From JBNLBT01 sp050303435 (lineage in GTDB: Bacteria > Pseudomonadota > Gammaproteobacteria > Xanthomonadales > Marinicellaceae), in assembly GCA_050303435.1 (NCBI GenBank), contig JBNLBT010000048.1, positions 1 through 23,397 of the forward strand: 23,397 nt of DNA, in the 5' to 3' direction. The translations under genes and the position numbers were made by a program. The notes beneath the pieces were generated by a model that worked only from the letters and a program-made list of their open reading frames with translations, was not told where the DNA came from and made no database searches. Positions 1 through 7,737 of the stretch are shown piece by piece. Position 1 is the stretch's first letter. Each line of letters starts with the position of its first letter.

Positions 1-1
1 C

Positions 2-184
2 TTCGGCGTGTTTCACACCGGCAACCCTGCGCACGGCCGCAATTACCTCGGTGCGGTGGTCCGGGCCGCCAAGCAACACGGCTTTGACTGGTCGCTGTAC
101 GACTATGAAAGCGGCCGCGCCATCCGCAACGCCGACGGCCAGGCCAGCGCCGTCTATGCGGCGCTGGGTCTGCGCACAGACTGA
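2..184 (+). CDS. C-terminal end of a probable glycoside hydrolase (GH5-like), partial
   Basis: The open frame runs from the window edge to TGA at 182-184 and gives 60 residues with no start inside the window. The fragment begins FGVFHTGN and continues through a WSLYDYESG segment to a final SAVYAALGL. This resembles the last strand and helix of a GH5-type (beta/alpha)8 cellulase: a GEFG-type strand carrying the nucleophile, then a tryptophan-rich strand, then a closing helix. The nucleophile Glu would lie just outside the window, so catalysis cannot be checked. Codon use fits the neighbours. The family call is inference from pattern; the reading frame itself is solid. Confidence 0.5.
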   Translation, partial: FGVFHTGNPAHGRNYLGAVVRAAKQHGFDWSLYDYESGRAIRNADGQASAVYAALGLRTD

Positions 185-200
185 CCGGCGGCGCGCAGGC

Positions 201-659
201 TCAGCGGATCACTTTCCAGCTGCCGTCCGGCTGACGGCAAGCGGTGCCATAGATCTGTTCCTCGCGCCCACCGATGTTGGCGGTGACCTGATATTCACGA
301 CACGGGGCACCGGCCTGCTCAAAGGTGCGGCGGGGCACCATTTCATAGGTGTGGCCGGTGTCGGGGTTGCGCCAGGACGTCACCACACCGGTGCGCACGG
401 TTTCCAGTGAATGCGCCACTTTCAATCGGTCGGTGTCGTCCATGCTGCGTCCGACGCTGCCGCCGATGGCGGTGCCGATGATGGCGCCCACCACAGTGGC
501 CACCGTCTGCCCATGGCCGTCGCCGATTTGGTGGCCGATGGCGCCACCGAGCAGACCGCCGATGATCATGCCGGTGGATTCCTTGGGTCCCTGGGTGCTG
601 GCACAGGCCGACAGCAGGGCGGCGAGAACGCCGATCAATGTTGTTGTGCGAATCGTCAT
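201..659 (-). CDS. Glycine-zipper outer-membrane lipoprotein (17 kDa surface antigen/SlyB-like)
   Basis: This 152-residue protein has a lipoprotein signal with lipobox LSAC (Cys19), so it should be lipidated. With Ala and Ser after the Cys there is no inner-membrane retention Asp, so the outer membrane is expected. Residues 30-70 are a classic glycine zipper with repeated GxxxG spacing (GGLLGGAIG, then GAIIGTAIGGSVG), the two-helix hairpin of the Rickettsia 17 kDa antigen/SlyB group. The C-terminal part, about residues 85-152, contains two cysteines and a WRNPDTGHTYEM segment like the small domain found in such lipoproteins. The ATG at 659 follows a GAGG ribosome site at good spacing. The exact role is unknown; envelope integrity is the usual assumption. 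Confidence 0.85.
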   Translation of the reverse strand: MTIRTTTLIGVLAALLSACASTQGPKESTGMIIGGLLGGAIGHQIGDGHGQTVATVVGAIIGTAIGGSVGRSMDDTDRLKVAHSLETVRTGVVTSWRNPDTGHTYEMVPRRTFEQAGAPCREYQVTANIGGREEQIYGTACRQPDGSWKVIR

Positions 660-834
660 TGGATTGCCTCATCAGAGAATGGATCAAGGCAGAGGTGTGG
701 GCTGTAGCGCGGACAATCCTTGACCTGCATCAATAAAACCGCAAAGTGTTGCGCAGTTCACAGTTGGCATTTTTTTTCATGAACTGGACCACACATTCCC
801 GTCGCCCTTGATGCTTTTTTAACCCGCGCTGTCC

Positions 835-840
835 TACAAT
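835..840 (+). promoter_or_regulatory. Candidate -10 element for the lipoprotein gene at 874
   Basis: TACAAT lies 34 bases before the start codon, in a short gap that also carries a GAGGA ribosome site at 862-866. No good -35 hexamer sits at 16-18 bases, so the call rests on the -10 element and its position. Confidence 0.3.
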
Positions 841-873
841 GGGCTGAACCACTGAATTTGCGAGGATGACTCC

Positions 874-1350
874 ATGAACACACAACAAACCATCGTTCGA
901 CTGGCCCTGCTTTGTGCCATCGCCTTGCTCGGCGCCTGCGCGGGCAAAACCGCCAAAGACCCGGCGCGCATGCACATGTACGAAGACTACATCGCCGCCG
1001 AGGAACTGCCGGCGCTGGACAAAATCAACGCCTTTCGCTTCCACGGCTGGAATTCACTGGACAACCGCCACCTGATCGTGTCCACCTCGGTGCGCTCGGC
1101 CTACCTGCTGAGTCTGGACATCGCCTGCACGGAATTGCCCTTTGCCAACAACATCCGCATCAATCAATCGATTTCCAGCGTGCTGTCGGCCCGCTTCGAT
1201 TCGATCACAGTGCCCGGACGCATGCCGCAAAAATGCCGCATCAAAACCATCCACGCGCTCACGCCCGAACAGCAGGACGCGGTCATTGCATTGCGCAAGC
1301 ACGGCCCGACCCAATCCAGCACCGGCCTGATGCGCGCGCCGGTGCGCTGA
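874..1350 (+). CDS. DUF6491-like lipoprotein
   Basis: This 158-residue protein has lipobox LGAC (Cys22). The mature part carries KINAFRFHGWNSLDNRHLIV, a leucine-rich YLLSLDIAC strand and a late KCRIKTI strand. This pattern matches the DUF6491 family of small proteobacterial lipoproteins, in which two cysteines (here Cys85 and Cys121) probably form a disulfide. The start is chosen from GAGGA at 862-866, about 8 bases upstream, and from the signal peptide that begins right at this Met. The function of the family is not known. The sigma factor gene follows 67 bases later on the same strand but seems to have its own promoter. Confidence 0.75.
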   Translation: MNTQQTIVRLALLCAIALLGACAGKTAKDPARMHMYEDYIAAEELPALDKINAFRFHGWNSLDNRHLIVSTSVRSAYLLSLDIACTELPFANNIRINQSISSVLSARFDSITVPGRMPQKCRIKTIHALTPEQQDAVIALRKHGPTQSSTGLMRAPVR

Positions 1351-1364
1351 GCGGGGTGCAGCCG

Positions 1365-1393
1365 CTGACAAGCGCTGCCATTCGTGCGATACT
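1365..1393 (+). promoter_or_regulatory. Candidate sigma70 promoter of the sigma factor-kinase operon
   Basis: CTGACA (1365-1370) and GATACT (1388-1393) are separated by exactly 17 bases and lie 24 bases before the sigma factor start codon. Spacing and match are good for a housekeeping promoter. If real, the operon is made constitutively and controlled after translation, which fits a phosphorylation-switched sigma factor. Confidence 0.45.
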
Positions 1394-1417
1394 TGAGGGC
1401 CCGTCCACGGAAGCAAG

Positions 1418-1960
1418 ATGACCACCCTGTCCACCACGGCTTTGTTGATCAAACGCATCGAAAACGGCGATGAAGCGGCCAGCGAGGAGTTGATGCGCTT
1501 ATGTCAGCCGTTGTTGCTGCGATGGGCGCATGGACGCATTCCCTACAGTCAGAAACAACTGCTGGAAACGCACGATCTGGTGCAGGAAACCTTGCTGCGC
1601 GGCCTGCAACGCATTGGCCACATCGAAACCCCAAGGCCCGGTGCTTTTCTGGCCTATCTGCGCCGCATTTTTATCAATGGTATCAACGACTCTCTGCGCA
1701 AGGCACAGCCTTCCACGGATTTGGAGCAGGTGCTCAACAGCCGTTCGCAATTTGCCACCGAACACGATCTGGATCAGTTCATCCAATACGAGTCGGCGCT
1801 GGCCAAACTCAGCGAAGCTGAGCAGGAACTGGTTGTGTTGCGCATGGAATTTGGCCTGTCGTATGCAGAGATCGCTGAATCTCTGAACAAGCCCAGCCCC
1901 GACGCGGTGCGCATGGCCTTGACGCGCGCGCTGGCCAAACTGACCGACTGGCTGCGATGA
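1418..1960 (+). CDS. ECF sigma factor, ECF43-like, partner of the adjacent Ser/Thr kinase
   Basis: This 180-residue protein has sigma region 2 (about residues 15-95, with DLVQETLLRGL and FLAYLRRIFIN) and region 4 (about 125-180, with LVVLRMEFGLSYAEIAE and a final recognition helix). It lacks extra domains. The usual acidic DAED motif of region 2.2 is replaced by E50-T51-H52-D53. In the ECF43 group a Thr in region 2.2 is phosphorylated by a neighbouring Ser/Thr kinase to allow core RNA polymerase binding (EcfP/PknT of Vibrio). The kinase gene follows directly with an ATGA overlap, so the pair should act together. Threonine 51 as the switch residue is inference. Its closest relative in the window is the sigma factor at 8716. 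Confidence 0.88.
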   Translation: MTTLSTTALLIKRIENGDEAASEELMRLCQPLLLRWAHGRIPYSQKQLLETHDLVQETLLRGLQRIGHIETPRPGAFLAYLRRIFINGINDSLRKAQPSTDLEQVLNSRSQFATEHDLDQFIQYESALAKLSEAEQELVVLRMEFGLSYAEIAESLNKPSPDAVRMALTRALAKLTDWLR

Positions 1961-4464
1961 GTGAGCGCGATGCCGATGCAAAACTTGAACGCTGGCTGGG
2001 TGAAATCGCAGACGGCAAACAACTGAACCTGGAAAAGGACGACACCGACGATGCCACACGCAAAGCCCTGAGGATGTTGCAGGGCATCCGTTCGCAATTC
2101 GCCGCCAAGCGCCGCAATGACGCGGGTCAAGCCGAGGCAGGCGCCGGGGTGCACAGCGGCCAGAGTTGGTGCCATCTGCGCATCGGCCAGGCCATTGGTG
2201 AAGGCGGCATGGGCCACGTGTTTGAAGCACACGACGGTGAATTGAACCGCACGGTGGCGGTTAAATTCCTCTCCAAAAAAAGCCGCCAATACATCAGTGA
2301 CCGGCACTTCATCGCCGAAGCCCAGCGCCTGGCCAAAGTTCGGCACAACCACGTGTTGGCCATCTACGGTGCACGCAGTGAAGATGACGTGAGTGGTTTT
2401 TGGTGTGAACGCTTGCAGGGCCAGACGCTGGATGCGTGGCGGCCGGCAACGCTTACCTGGCCCGAATGCCTGCGTTTATGCACGCAGATGGCGCAGGCCG
2501 TAAAGGCGGTGCACGATGCACAGATTGTGCACGGCGACATCAAACCGCAGAACTTCATGGTCGAACCCGGTCGCGGCGCTGTGCTGATGGATTTTGGCGC
2601 CGGCAGCGACCTGGAAATCACTTTGCACGGACAGATGCCCTATTCAACACCGCTGGTGATGGCGCCGGAATTGTTTGACGGCAGCACCCACGACAAAGCC
2701 TCCGACGTGTACGCCCTGGGCGTGGTGTTTTACTTTCTTTCCCACGCAGGCGCCTTTCCACACAACGGGCGCACTCTATCGGAACTGAAACAAAACATCG
2801 AACGGGGTGTGCACATTCACGGTGGACTGGGGCCACACCCCTGGCGTGCTCTGCTGCGCGACATGCTGGCAACGAACCCGGGCCGACGTCCGGTCATTGA
2901 TGCCGTCATCGACGCACTGCAAGGCTTGCATGCGGCACCGGCCAAACGCAATAAACGCCTCATGCTTGGCACGCTTTTCGCACTGCTCACCGTCACATCG
3001 CTGGTGCTGCTGTTGAGCAATCTGCGCATTCAGAAATCGCAACAGGCGACTGTGCAGGCCCTCAATGAAACCGCTCAAATCGGCCAAATGATGCATGAAT
3101 TGCTGATATCGGTCTCACCCTCTCAAAGCGGACGCGACGTGCTGATGGCCGATGTGCTGGAAGGTCAAATTGCGCAGGCGTTCGACACTCAGGGCATTTC
3201 CGACCGGGTCAAAACCCAGGCGCTGATCACGCTGATCACTGCACAATTCAACATCGGACATGAAGCGGACGCCTTGCACGAAATAGAGCGTTTGTTGCAA
3301 GTGCAAGGCATGACCGAGCGCCAGCGCATGCGCTTATTGATGCTGCAAATGCAAACCGTCAATGCCTTGCGTCAGAAGGATTACATTGAGCGGCTGCAGG
3401 CCTTGCACGCCCAGGCCGGCGCACGCTTTAAACGGCTGCAAAACGCTGCGACCCCGGGGGACGTCGAGATGGCCGCTTTACAGGCCGAATGGGCCTACAC
3501 CGAAGCGGAAATTCACAACGCCCTGCACAATCTGCCCAGCGCACGCGAACGCCTCAAGGCCGCGCGCGAATACTGGCTTGCACAAAGAGACAGTCCAACG
3601 CGAGAGGGCGCGCTGACAAAAATATTCATTGCCCAGGCCAACACCGAAATTGCCGCCAGCAATTTCCCCGCCGCCATCGCCGCGATCGAAGCCGCGCAAG
3701 AACACGCGCTGCAGCAAATGGGCGGCAAGGCCACGTCCGGCAATCTGCTGTCCGTGCGCAACACCCTGGCCTCTGCCTTGACGCAAAGCGGACAGGCACA
3801 GAAGGCCCTGCCCATTTACGAGAAAACCCTGAAGGACAGCGCAGCGGTGTTTGGTGTGCAGCACCCGGACCACACCCGGCTGATGTTCAATTACGCCAAC
3901 GCGCTGAATCAACTGGGCCGGCATGAATCCGCCATTGACGTGCTGCAGCAATTGCAGACCGCGATGCTCGATGAAGCGGGGGGTGATGCGGAGGCAGCCA
4001 TCCACCTGCACAACAACCTGGCCAACAACCTCAAGGCGCTCAAGCGATTCGATGCCGCCGAAGAACACTACCGCCTGGCACTGGACAAAGCCGCTCAAAT
4101 GCTGCCGCCGACGCACCCGCTGAGCCTGATGATCGAATTCAATCTGGCCGAATTGCTGTATGAAAGCGGTCAACCGCAGCGTTCGTTGCACATCCTGGAG
4201 GCCCGCTGGCCGGTGGCCACAACAGCGCTCGGTGAAGCGCACATCATCACCCTGGAAATGCGCGAAGCGCGCGCCTGGGTGCTGCACCTGCTGGGCAACG
4301 AGGCAGCTGCCGCCGCTGAATTGCAGGCGGTGTTGCAACTGAAACAGGGGGTTTACCCGGCCGACAGCAACAACCTGAGCACAACCCGTGAGCGCATCGA
4401 TGCGCTCAATCGAGTAAGGACTGATCCGCCGGCAAGCCCTGACCGTTCCACGCCACAGCAATGA
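1957..4464 (+). CDS. Membrane-anchored Ser/Thr protein kinase with C-terminal TPR domain (PknT-like)
   Basis: This 835-residue protein has a complete Hanks-type kinase domain at about residues 74-325. It carries the glycine loop GEGGMG (81-86), Lys103 in VAVKFL, catalytic loop HGDIKPQN (192-199; HGD in place of HRD), DFG at 212-214 and APE at 236-238. Lack of the Arg before Asp194 suggests that activity does not need activation-loop phosphorylation. One membrane helix (about 334-355) follows, then a long, mostly helical part with TPR-like repeats (clearest at about 575-800) that should lie in the periplasm and act as sensor or docking surface. The start overlaps the sigma factor stop (ATGA), so translation is coupled. 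The likely substrate is the sigma factor upstream. Confidence 0.92.
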   Translation: MSERDADAKLERWLGEIADGKQLNLEKDDTDDATRKALRMLQGIRSQFAAKRRNDAGQAEAGAGVHSGQSWCHLRIGQAIGEGGMGHVFEAHDGELNRTVAVKFLSKKSRQYISDRHFIAEAQRLAKVRHNHVLAIYGARSEDDVSGFWCERLQGQTLDAWRPATLTWPECLRLCTQMAQAVKAVHDAQIVHGDIKPQNFMVEPGRGAVLMDFGAGSDLEITLHGQMPYSTPLVMAPELFDGSTHDKASDVYALGVVFYFLSHAGAFPHNGRTLSELKQNIERGVHIHGGLGPHPWRALLRDMLATNPGRRPVIDAVIDALQGLHAAPAKRNKRLMLGTLFALLTVTSLVLLLSNLRIQKSQQATVQALNETAQIGQMMHELLISVSPSQSGRDVLMADVLEGQIAQAFDTQGISDRVKTQALITLITAQFNIGHEADALHEIERLLQVQGMTERQRMRLLMLQMQTVNALRQKDYIERLQALHAQAGARFKRLQNAATPGDVEMAALQAEWAYTEAEIHNALHNLPSARERLKAAREYWLAQRDSPTREGALTKIFIAQANTEIAASNFPAAIAAIEAAQEHALQQMGGKATSGNLLSVRNTLASALTQSGQAQKALPIYEKTLKDSAAVFGVQHPDHTRLMFNYANALNQLGRHESAIDVLQQLQTAMLDEAGGDAEAAIHLHNNLANNLKALKRFDAAEEHYRLALDKAAQMLPPTHPLSLMIEFNLAELLYESGQPQRSLHILEARWPVATTALGEAHIITLEMREARAWVLHLLGNEAAAAAELQAVLQLKQGVYPADSNNLSTTRERIDALNRVRTDPPASPDRSTPQQ

Positions 4465-4624
4465 CCTCATCCAGCGGCACCACCAGGTGATCGTATTGTT
4501 GATTTTTTCCCCACAGCATCTCGCCGCTGAGGCCCCGAATCACGCACGGCAAGGCGTGTCCGCCGCGCAAATGCAATAAAACGCCCAATTGTTTGTCCAT
4601 GCAATGCTGCAATTGTGTTCGCAT
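4406..4624 (-). CDS. Small uncharacterised beta-rich protein
   Basis: This 72-residue protein is encoded antisense to the last 59 bases of the kinase gene, so the two genes converge and overlap. The start at 4624 is supported by GGAG seven bases upstream. Beta-strand-like segments (LGVLLHLR, ALPCVIRGL, HLVVPLDEVIAVAW) alternate with turns and end in a polar tail. The strand pattern suggests a small SH3- or Sm-like barrel, but this is only a shape argument and I do not recognise the family. It has no signal peptide, so it is cytoplasmic. Its position between the kinase and a beta-helix gene gives no clear job. Confidence 0.55.
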   Translation of the reverse strand: MRTQLQHCMDKQLGVLLHLRGGHALPCVIRGLSGEMLWGKNQQYDHLVVPLDEVIAVAWNGQGLPADQSLLD

Positions 4625-4813
4625 GTGTCATCTCCAAATGTGAATGAAAGCGGGCACTCGCCCGCGCACCCAGTCAATGCCGCCATGGCTCAAAACCACA
4701 CATTTATTTGTCTCTACTGCCTGGAAATTATTGCGCCGCGAAATTTTTTGTTCGATTTTCTCGTCAACCGCTGTTTTTAGCTTCAAGACAACTTGATTTT
4801 CAGGGGAAATGAC

Positions 4814-6742
4814 ATGAAAAAAACTCTTCAATGCCTGGCCATCTCCGGCCTCGCGCTGTTGCACAGCGCACCGTTGCACAGCGAAAACCTTGCAATGCAA
4901 TCCGCCCTGGCACAGGCGCGGGATCTGGTCGATTCGATGCAGGCAGCGCGTCAGCGCAGCACGGACCGCCAGATCAACGGCAACCCGGCCTCGGTCGGAC
5001 CGGGCTGCGATTACGCACAGATCAGCGACGCACTGGCCAACAACGAATCGCTGATTCATGTGGTCAAAAACTACGTCAGCGGGCCGATTTTCTCGGACAG
5101 CAACGTCACCCTCATCGGCGGTTTCGCCGATTGCAACGCGGCGGAAAACGGCGCGCCCGATGCCGACGGCTTTTCCATCATCGACGGCGGCAACAGCCAC
5201 ACCGTGGTGCAACTGATCACCACCAACGTCATTGACGTGCAAATCGAGAATTTCAACCTGACGCACGGCGCCAGTGAAACCTTTTCACCCGGCGGCGCAA
5301 TGTCCATCATTCTGCCCAACGGCGGCGACGTGGGTCTCAACAACATCAGTTTTCTCGCCAACACCGGCGTACAGGGCGGCGGGATCTTTATGCTCGGCGG
5401 CGGCGCCGGCATCACGCAACTGAGTGCCAGCAATATTTACGCACCAAACACTTCCAATCAGGCTGAAGACGGCGGCTTTTTCTACTGCAACAACGCCAGC
5501 GCAGTGTTTCAGGGGTTTCAGATGTACGGCAAATTGCTGACCAGCGCCAGCGGTCACGGCGGTGCCATCCGCGCCACCAACGGCTGTCAAGTCCACCTGA
5601 TTTCAAAAAAACCCACGTGGCCGCCGAACAACACCATTTTTGCCAACCAATTGCGCGGGCAGTCCCAAAACAGCGGCGGCGCGGTGTACGCCGACGGCGG
5701 TTCCACCGTGGGCCTGTGGGGTCAATTCAGTGTGCCGCCGTTCGCGGCCACCTCTTTTCCCTTGCAAGTGGCCGGCACCATCGACGCCATTGCTGCCGTC
5801 ACCAAAGGCGGCGGATTGTACCTCAGCGACGCCGGCACCCAGGCCTTCATCGCCGGCGCGACGCTGGTGGGTTCCAGCATCAGCGGTGATTTGGGTTTGG
5901 GCGGTGCGGCGGCGGTGGAAAACAGCGCCGAACTGGTGATCGCCCGGTTGCAGGGCGCGTGCGGCGGCCCAGGCTACCCGTATGCCTGCAACGAAGTGTT
6001 GTTGAACCGATCGCAGGACAGTCCGGAGAATGTGAACAGCGATTCCACCGGCGGCGTCCTTTATGCCAGCAGCGGCGCGCAAATCGACATCAGTCAAGCC
6101 TTGCTGAGATCCAACCAGACCGCCGGTTACGTCATCGATGTGCGCGACGCCGGCACGCAGTTGACACTGGAAGGCAATGCGATCAACAGTGTCTCCGGTA
6201 GCATGGTTAAGGGTCTGGTGCGCGCGCGCTTTGGCGCGCAGGCGGTGATGGCCTACAATTCCATCTCCATTTCCCCGAGCCCGGTTTTCAACAACTTCGT
6301 CGCTGCGGTGGTCTCGCAGAACGCCACCACAGAAACCCACGCATCGATTTTTTACAGCACCAATGGCATTTTTGAATTTCCAAACTTCAGCGGCATGGGC
6401 ACGCCGGTGGGCGATGACGTGTTCAGCTGCGTGTTGCTGGATGAAACCGAATCCATTGCCGGCACCAGCGGATCCGGCGCCGAACTGCTGCCAGGCAACA
6501 GCGGCAGCGGTCTGGCCGACTACCCCTACGCGGACATGTTTCTGCGTCTGAAGCCCAACAGCCCGGCCGTAGACAAATGCAACACGCTGTTTTACACGCC
6601 ACAGAACGCTGACATTGAGGATGAAACACGCGGCGTGTGCGCGCGCACCAGCGGCTGCAGCAACGGCTTCAGCTTTGATGCCGGCGCGGATGAAACCAGT
6701 GATTTGATTTTTCGCTCGCCATTGAACTTAATCTATCCATAA
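4814..6742 (+). CDS. Secreted right-handed beta-helix protein with 'DLIF' C-terminal tail
   Basis: This 642-residue protein starts at ATG 4814, chosen because AGGGG sits 7 bases upstream and a signal peptide (MKKTLQCLAISGLALLHS) begins there; the frame opens at 4793. After a linker, the GPGCDYAQISDAL segment starts a parallel beta-helix of the pectate-lyase/choice-of-anchor-Q type, with many short Gly/Asn turns (GGAMSI, GGGIFM, GGAIRA, GGAVYA, GGGLYL) spaced about one coil apart. The C-terminus carries FDAGADE, like the D-x-GA-x-E close of that family, then SDLIFRSPL, a weak version of the tail on three other proteins here. It is a paralogue of the protein at 9277. The role may be adhesion or polysaccharide contact; no catalytic residues are recognised. 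Confidence 0.8.
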   Translation: MKKTLQCLAISGLALLHSAPLHSENLAMQSALAQARDLVDSMQAARQRSTDRQINGNPASVGPGCDYAQISDALANNESLIHVVKNYVSGPIFSDSNVTLIGGFADCNAAENGAPDADGFSIIDGGNSHTVVQLITTNVIDVQIENFNLTHGASETFSPGGAMSIILPNGGDVGLNNISFLANTGVQGGGIFMLGGGAGITQLSASNIYAPNTSNQAEDGGFFYCNNASAVFQGFQMYGKLLTSASGHGGAIRATNGCQVHLISKKPTWPPNNTIFANQLRGQSQNSGGAVYADGGSTVGLWGQFSVPPFAATSFPLQVAGTIDAIAAVTKGGGLYLSDAGTQAFIAGATLVGSSISGDLGLGGAAAVENSAELVIARLQGACGGPGYPYACNEVLLNRSQDSPENVNSDSTGGVLYASSGAQIDISQALLRSNQTAGYVIDVRDAGTQLTLEGNAINSVSGSMVKGLVRARFGAQAVMAYNSISISPSPVFNNFVAAVVSQNATTETHASIFYSTNGIFEFPNFSGMGTPVGDDVFSCVLLDETESIAGTSGSGAELLPGNSGSGLADYPYADMFLRLKPNSPAVDKCNTLFYTPQNADIEDETRGVCARTSGCSNGFSFDAGADETSDLIFRSPLNLIYP

Positions 6743-6756
6743 GCCATTCGCGCAAG

Positions 6757-6794
6757 CAAACGGCCTGTGGCACATGGAGGTGCCAGGCCGTTTG
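6757..6794. terminator. Stem-loop between the beta-helix gene and tRNA-Pro, possible bidirectional terminator
   Basis: CAAACGGCC pairs perfectly with GGCCGTTTG, and inside these arms TGGCAC pairs with GTGCCA around a 6-base loop, with one small bulge. It lies 15 bases after the beta-helix stop codon and downstream of the tRNA on the other strand. There is no U-run on either side, so termination may need Rho or the element may serve another role. Confidence 0.4.
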
Positions 6795-6928
6795 ATCCCT
6801 GTGATGCCAAACTCGGCCAGCACTCAGATTCGGCGCCGCCTTGAATGGTGCATTCATTGAATTCACGTGAGGCACTTGAGAGGGGCTGTGCAGAATAGCA
6901 GACCGTCTGTGTGGATGTATGGATGGAT

Positions 6929-7005
<77 letters not shown>

Positions 7006-7151
7006 ATGTGTTGAATCAGGCCGACTATTTTACCACCACTGAGATCACAAAAGCCACCCTGTGCATGCATCGAATGCAAATAACACGCACCTCTTGATGC
7101 CACGCACCAAGGCGTCAACACCCGGCGGTGGCGTGGCGGGCACAGAGCGCG

Positions 7152-7157
7152 TATAAT
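7152..7157 (+). promoter_or_regulatory. Candidate -10 element for the NTF2-like gene
   Basis: A perfect TATAAT lies 33 bases upstream of the start codon at 7190. No matching -35 hexamer is seen at 17-18 bases, so an activator or a weak promoter is possible. Confidence 0.4.
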
Positions 7158-7189
7158 CGGAAACCAATCGCCATTCAGAGGAATCAACC

Positions 7190-7645
7190 ATGCGCCTGAT
7201 GCCGTGCATTCTGTTGCTGTTCAGTTTTCCCCTCATCGCCGATGAGGCGGATAAAAAATCGCTCAAAGAGTTGCAGGAGTTTTTCAACTATTATCAACAG
7301 CTGCACAACAACAGCGACGCCTACAATCTGCTGAAACTCATCACCGACGACGAGGAGTTTTTCTGGGTTGAAGACGGGCAGATCACCCATCAAACGCGTG
7401 AAGGGGTGGCCACGGCGATGCAACAGTTGTCCAGCAACGGCGCGGTGCACATGGACACGCGCAATACCCGCTATGTGCTGATCGGCGAAAACGTGGGTCA
7501 CATTTTCACTGAATACACCACCACCATTGAATCCGGCAACGCCAGTCGATTCAGCTATTCCGGCGCATTGACCCTGATTCTGCAGCGCAACCCGGGCGGT
7601 TGGGTGATTGTTTCCGGACACGCTTCCAGCCGCAAGAACCGTTGA
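7190..7645 (+). CDS. Exported NTF2-like (SnoaL/DUF4440-type) protein
   Basis: This 151-residue protein has a short signal peptide (MRLMPCILLLFSFPLIA, cleavage about residue 17). The mature part has an N-terminal helix pair, a WVEDGQITHQTREGV strand-turn segment and three closing beta strands (RYVLIGENVGHIFTEYTTTI, FSYSGALTLILQR, GWVIVSGHASS). This is the alpha+beta cone of NTF2-like proteins such as DUF4440/SnoaL. Such proteins bind or isomerise small molecules, but most exported ones have no known ligand. AGAGGA at 7177-7182 supports the start. The double cupredoxin gene follows 92 bases later with its own -10 element. Confidence 0.75.
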   Translation: MRLMPCILLLFSFPLIADEADKKSLKELQEFFNYYQQLHNNSDAYNLLKLITDDEEFFWVEDGQITHQTREGVATAMQQLSSNGAVHMDTRNTRYVLIGENVGHIFTEYTTTIESGNASRFSYSGALTLILQRNPGGWVIVSGHASSRKNR

Positions 7646-7700
7646 AGCTTTGAAGTCAGTCACATTTTTGCAATTGCTGCAGGGAAATCACAAGCGGCGG

Positions 7701-7709
7701 TGATAGAAT
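7701..7709 (+). promoter_or_regulatory. Candidate extended -10 promoter for the cupredoxin gene
   Basis: TGATAGAAT is a TGn-extended -10 element 28 bases upstream of the start at 7738. An extended -10 can work without a good -35, and none is seen. Confidence 0.4.
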
Positions 7710-7737
7710 GCTTGCGGTCAAAACGAAGAGAGTTTCA

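Noticed and set aside
3478..4470. 330-codon open frame on the minus strand
   Set aside because: It is antisense to the TPR part of the kinase and lacks any domain pattern.
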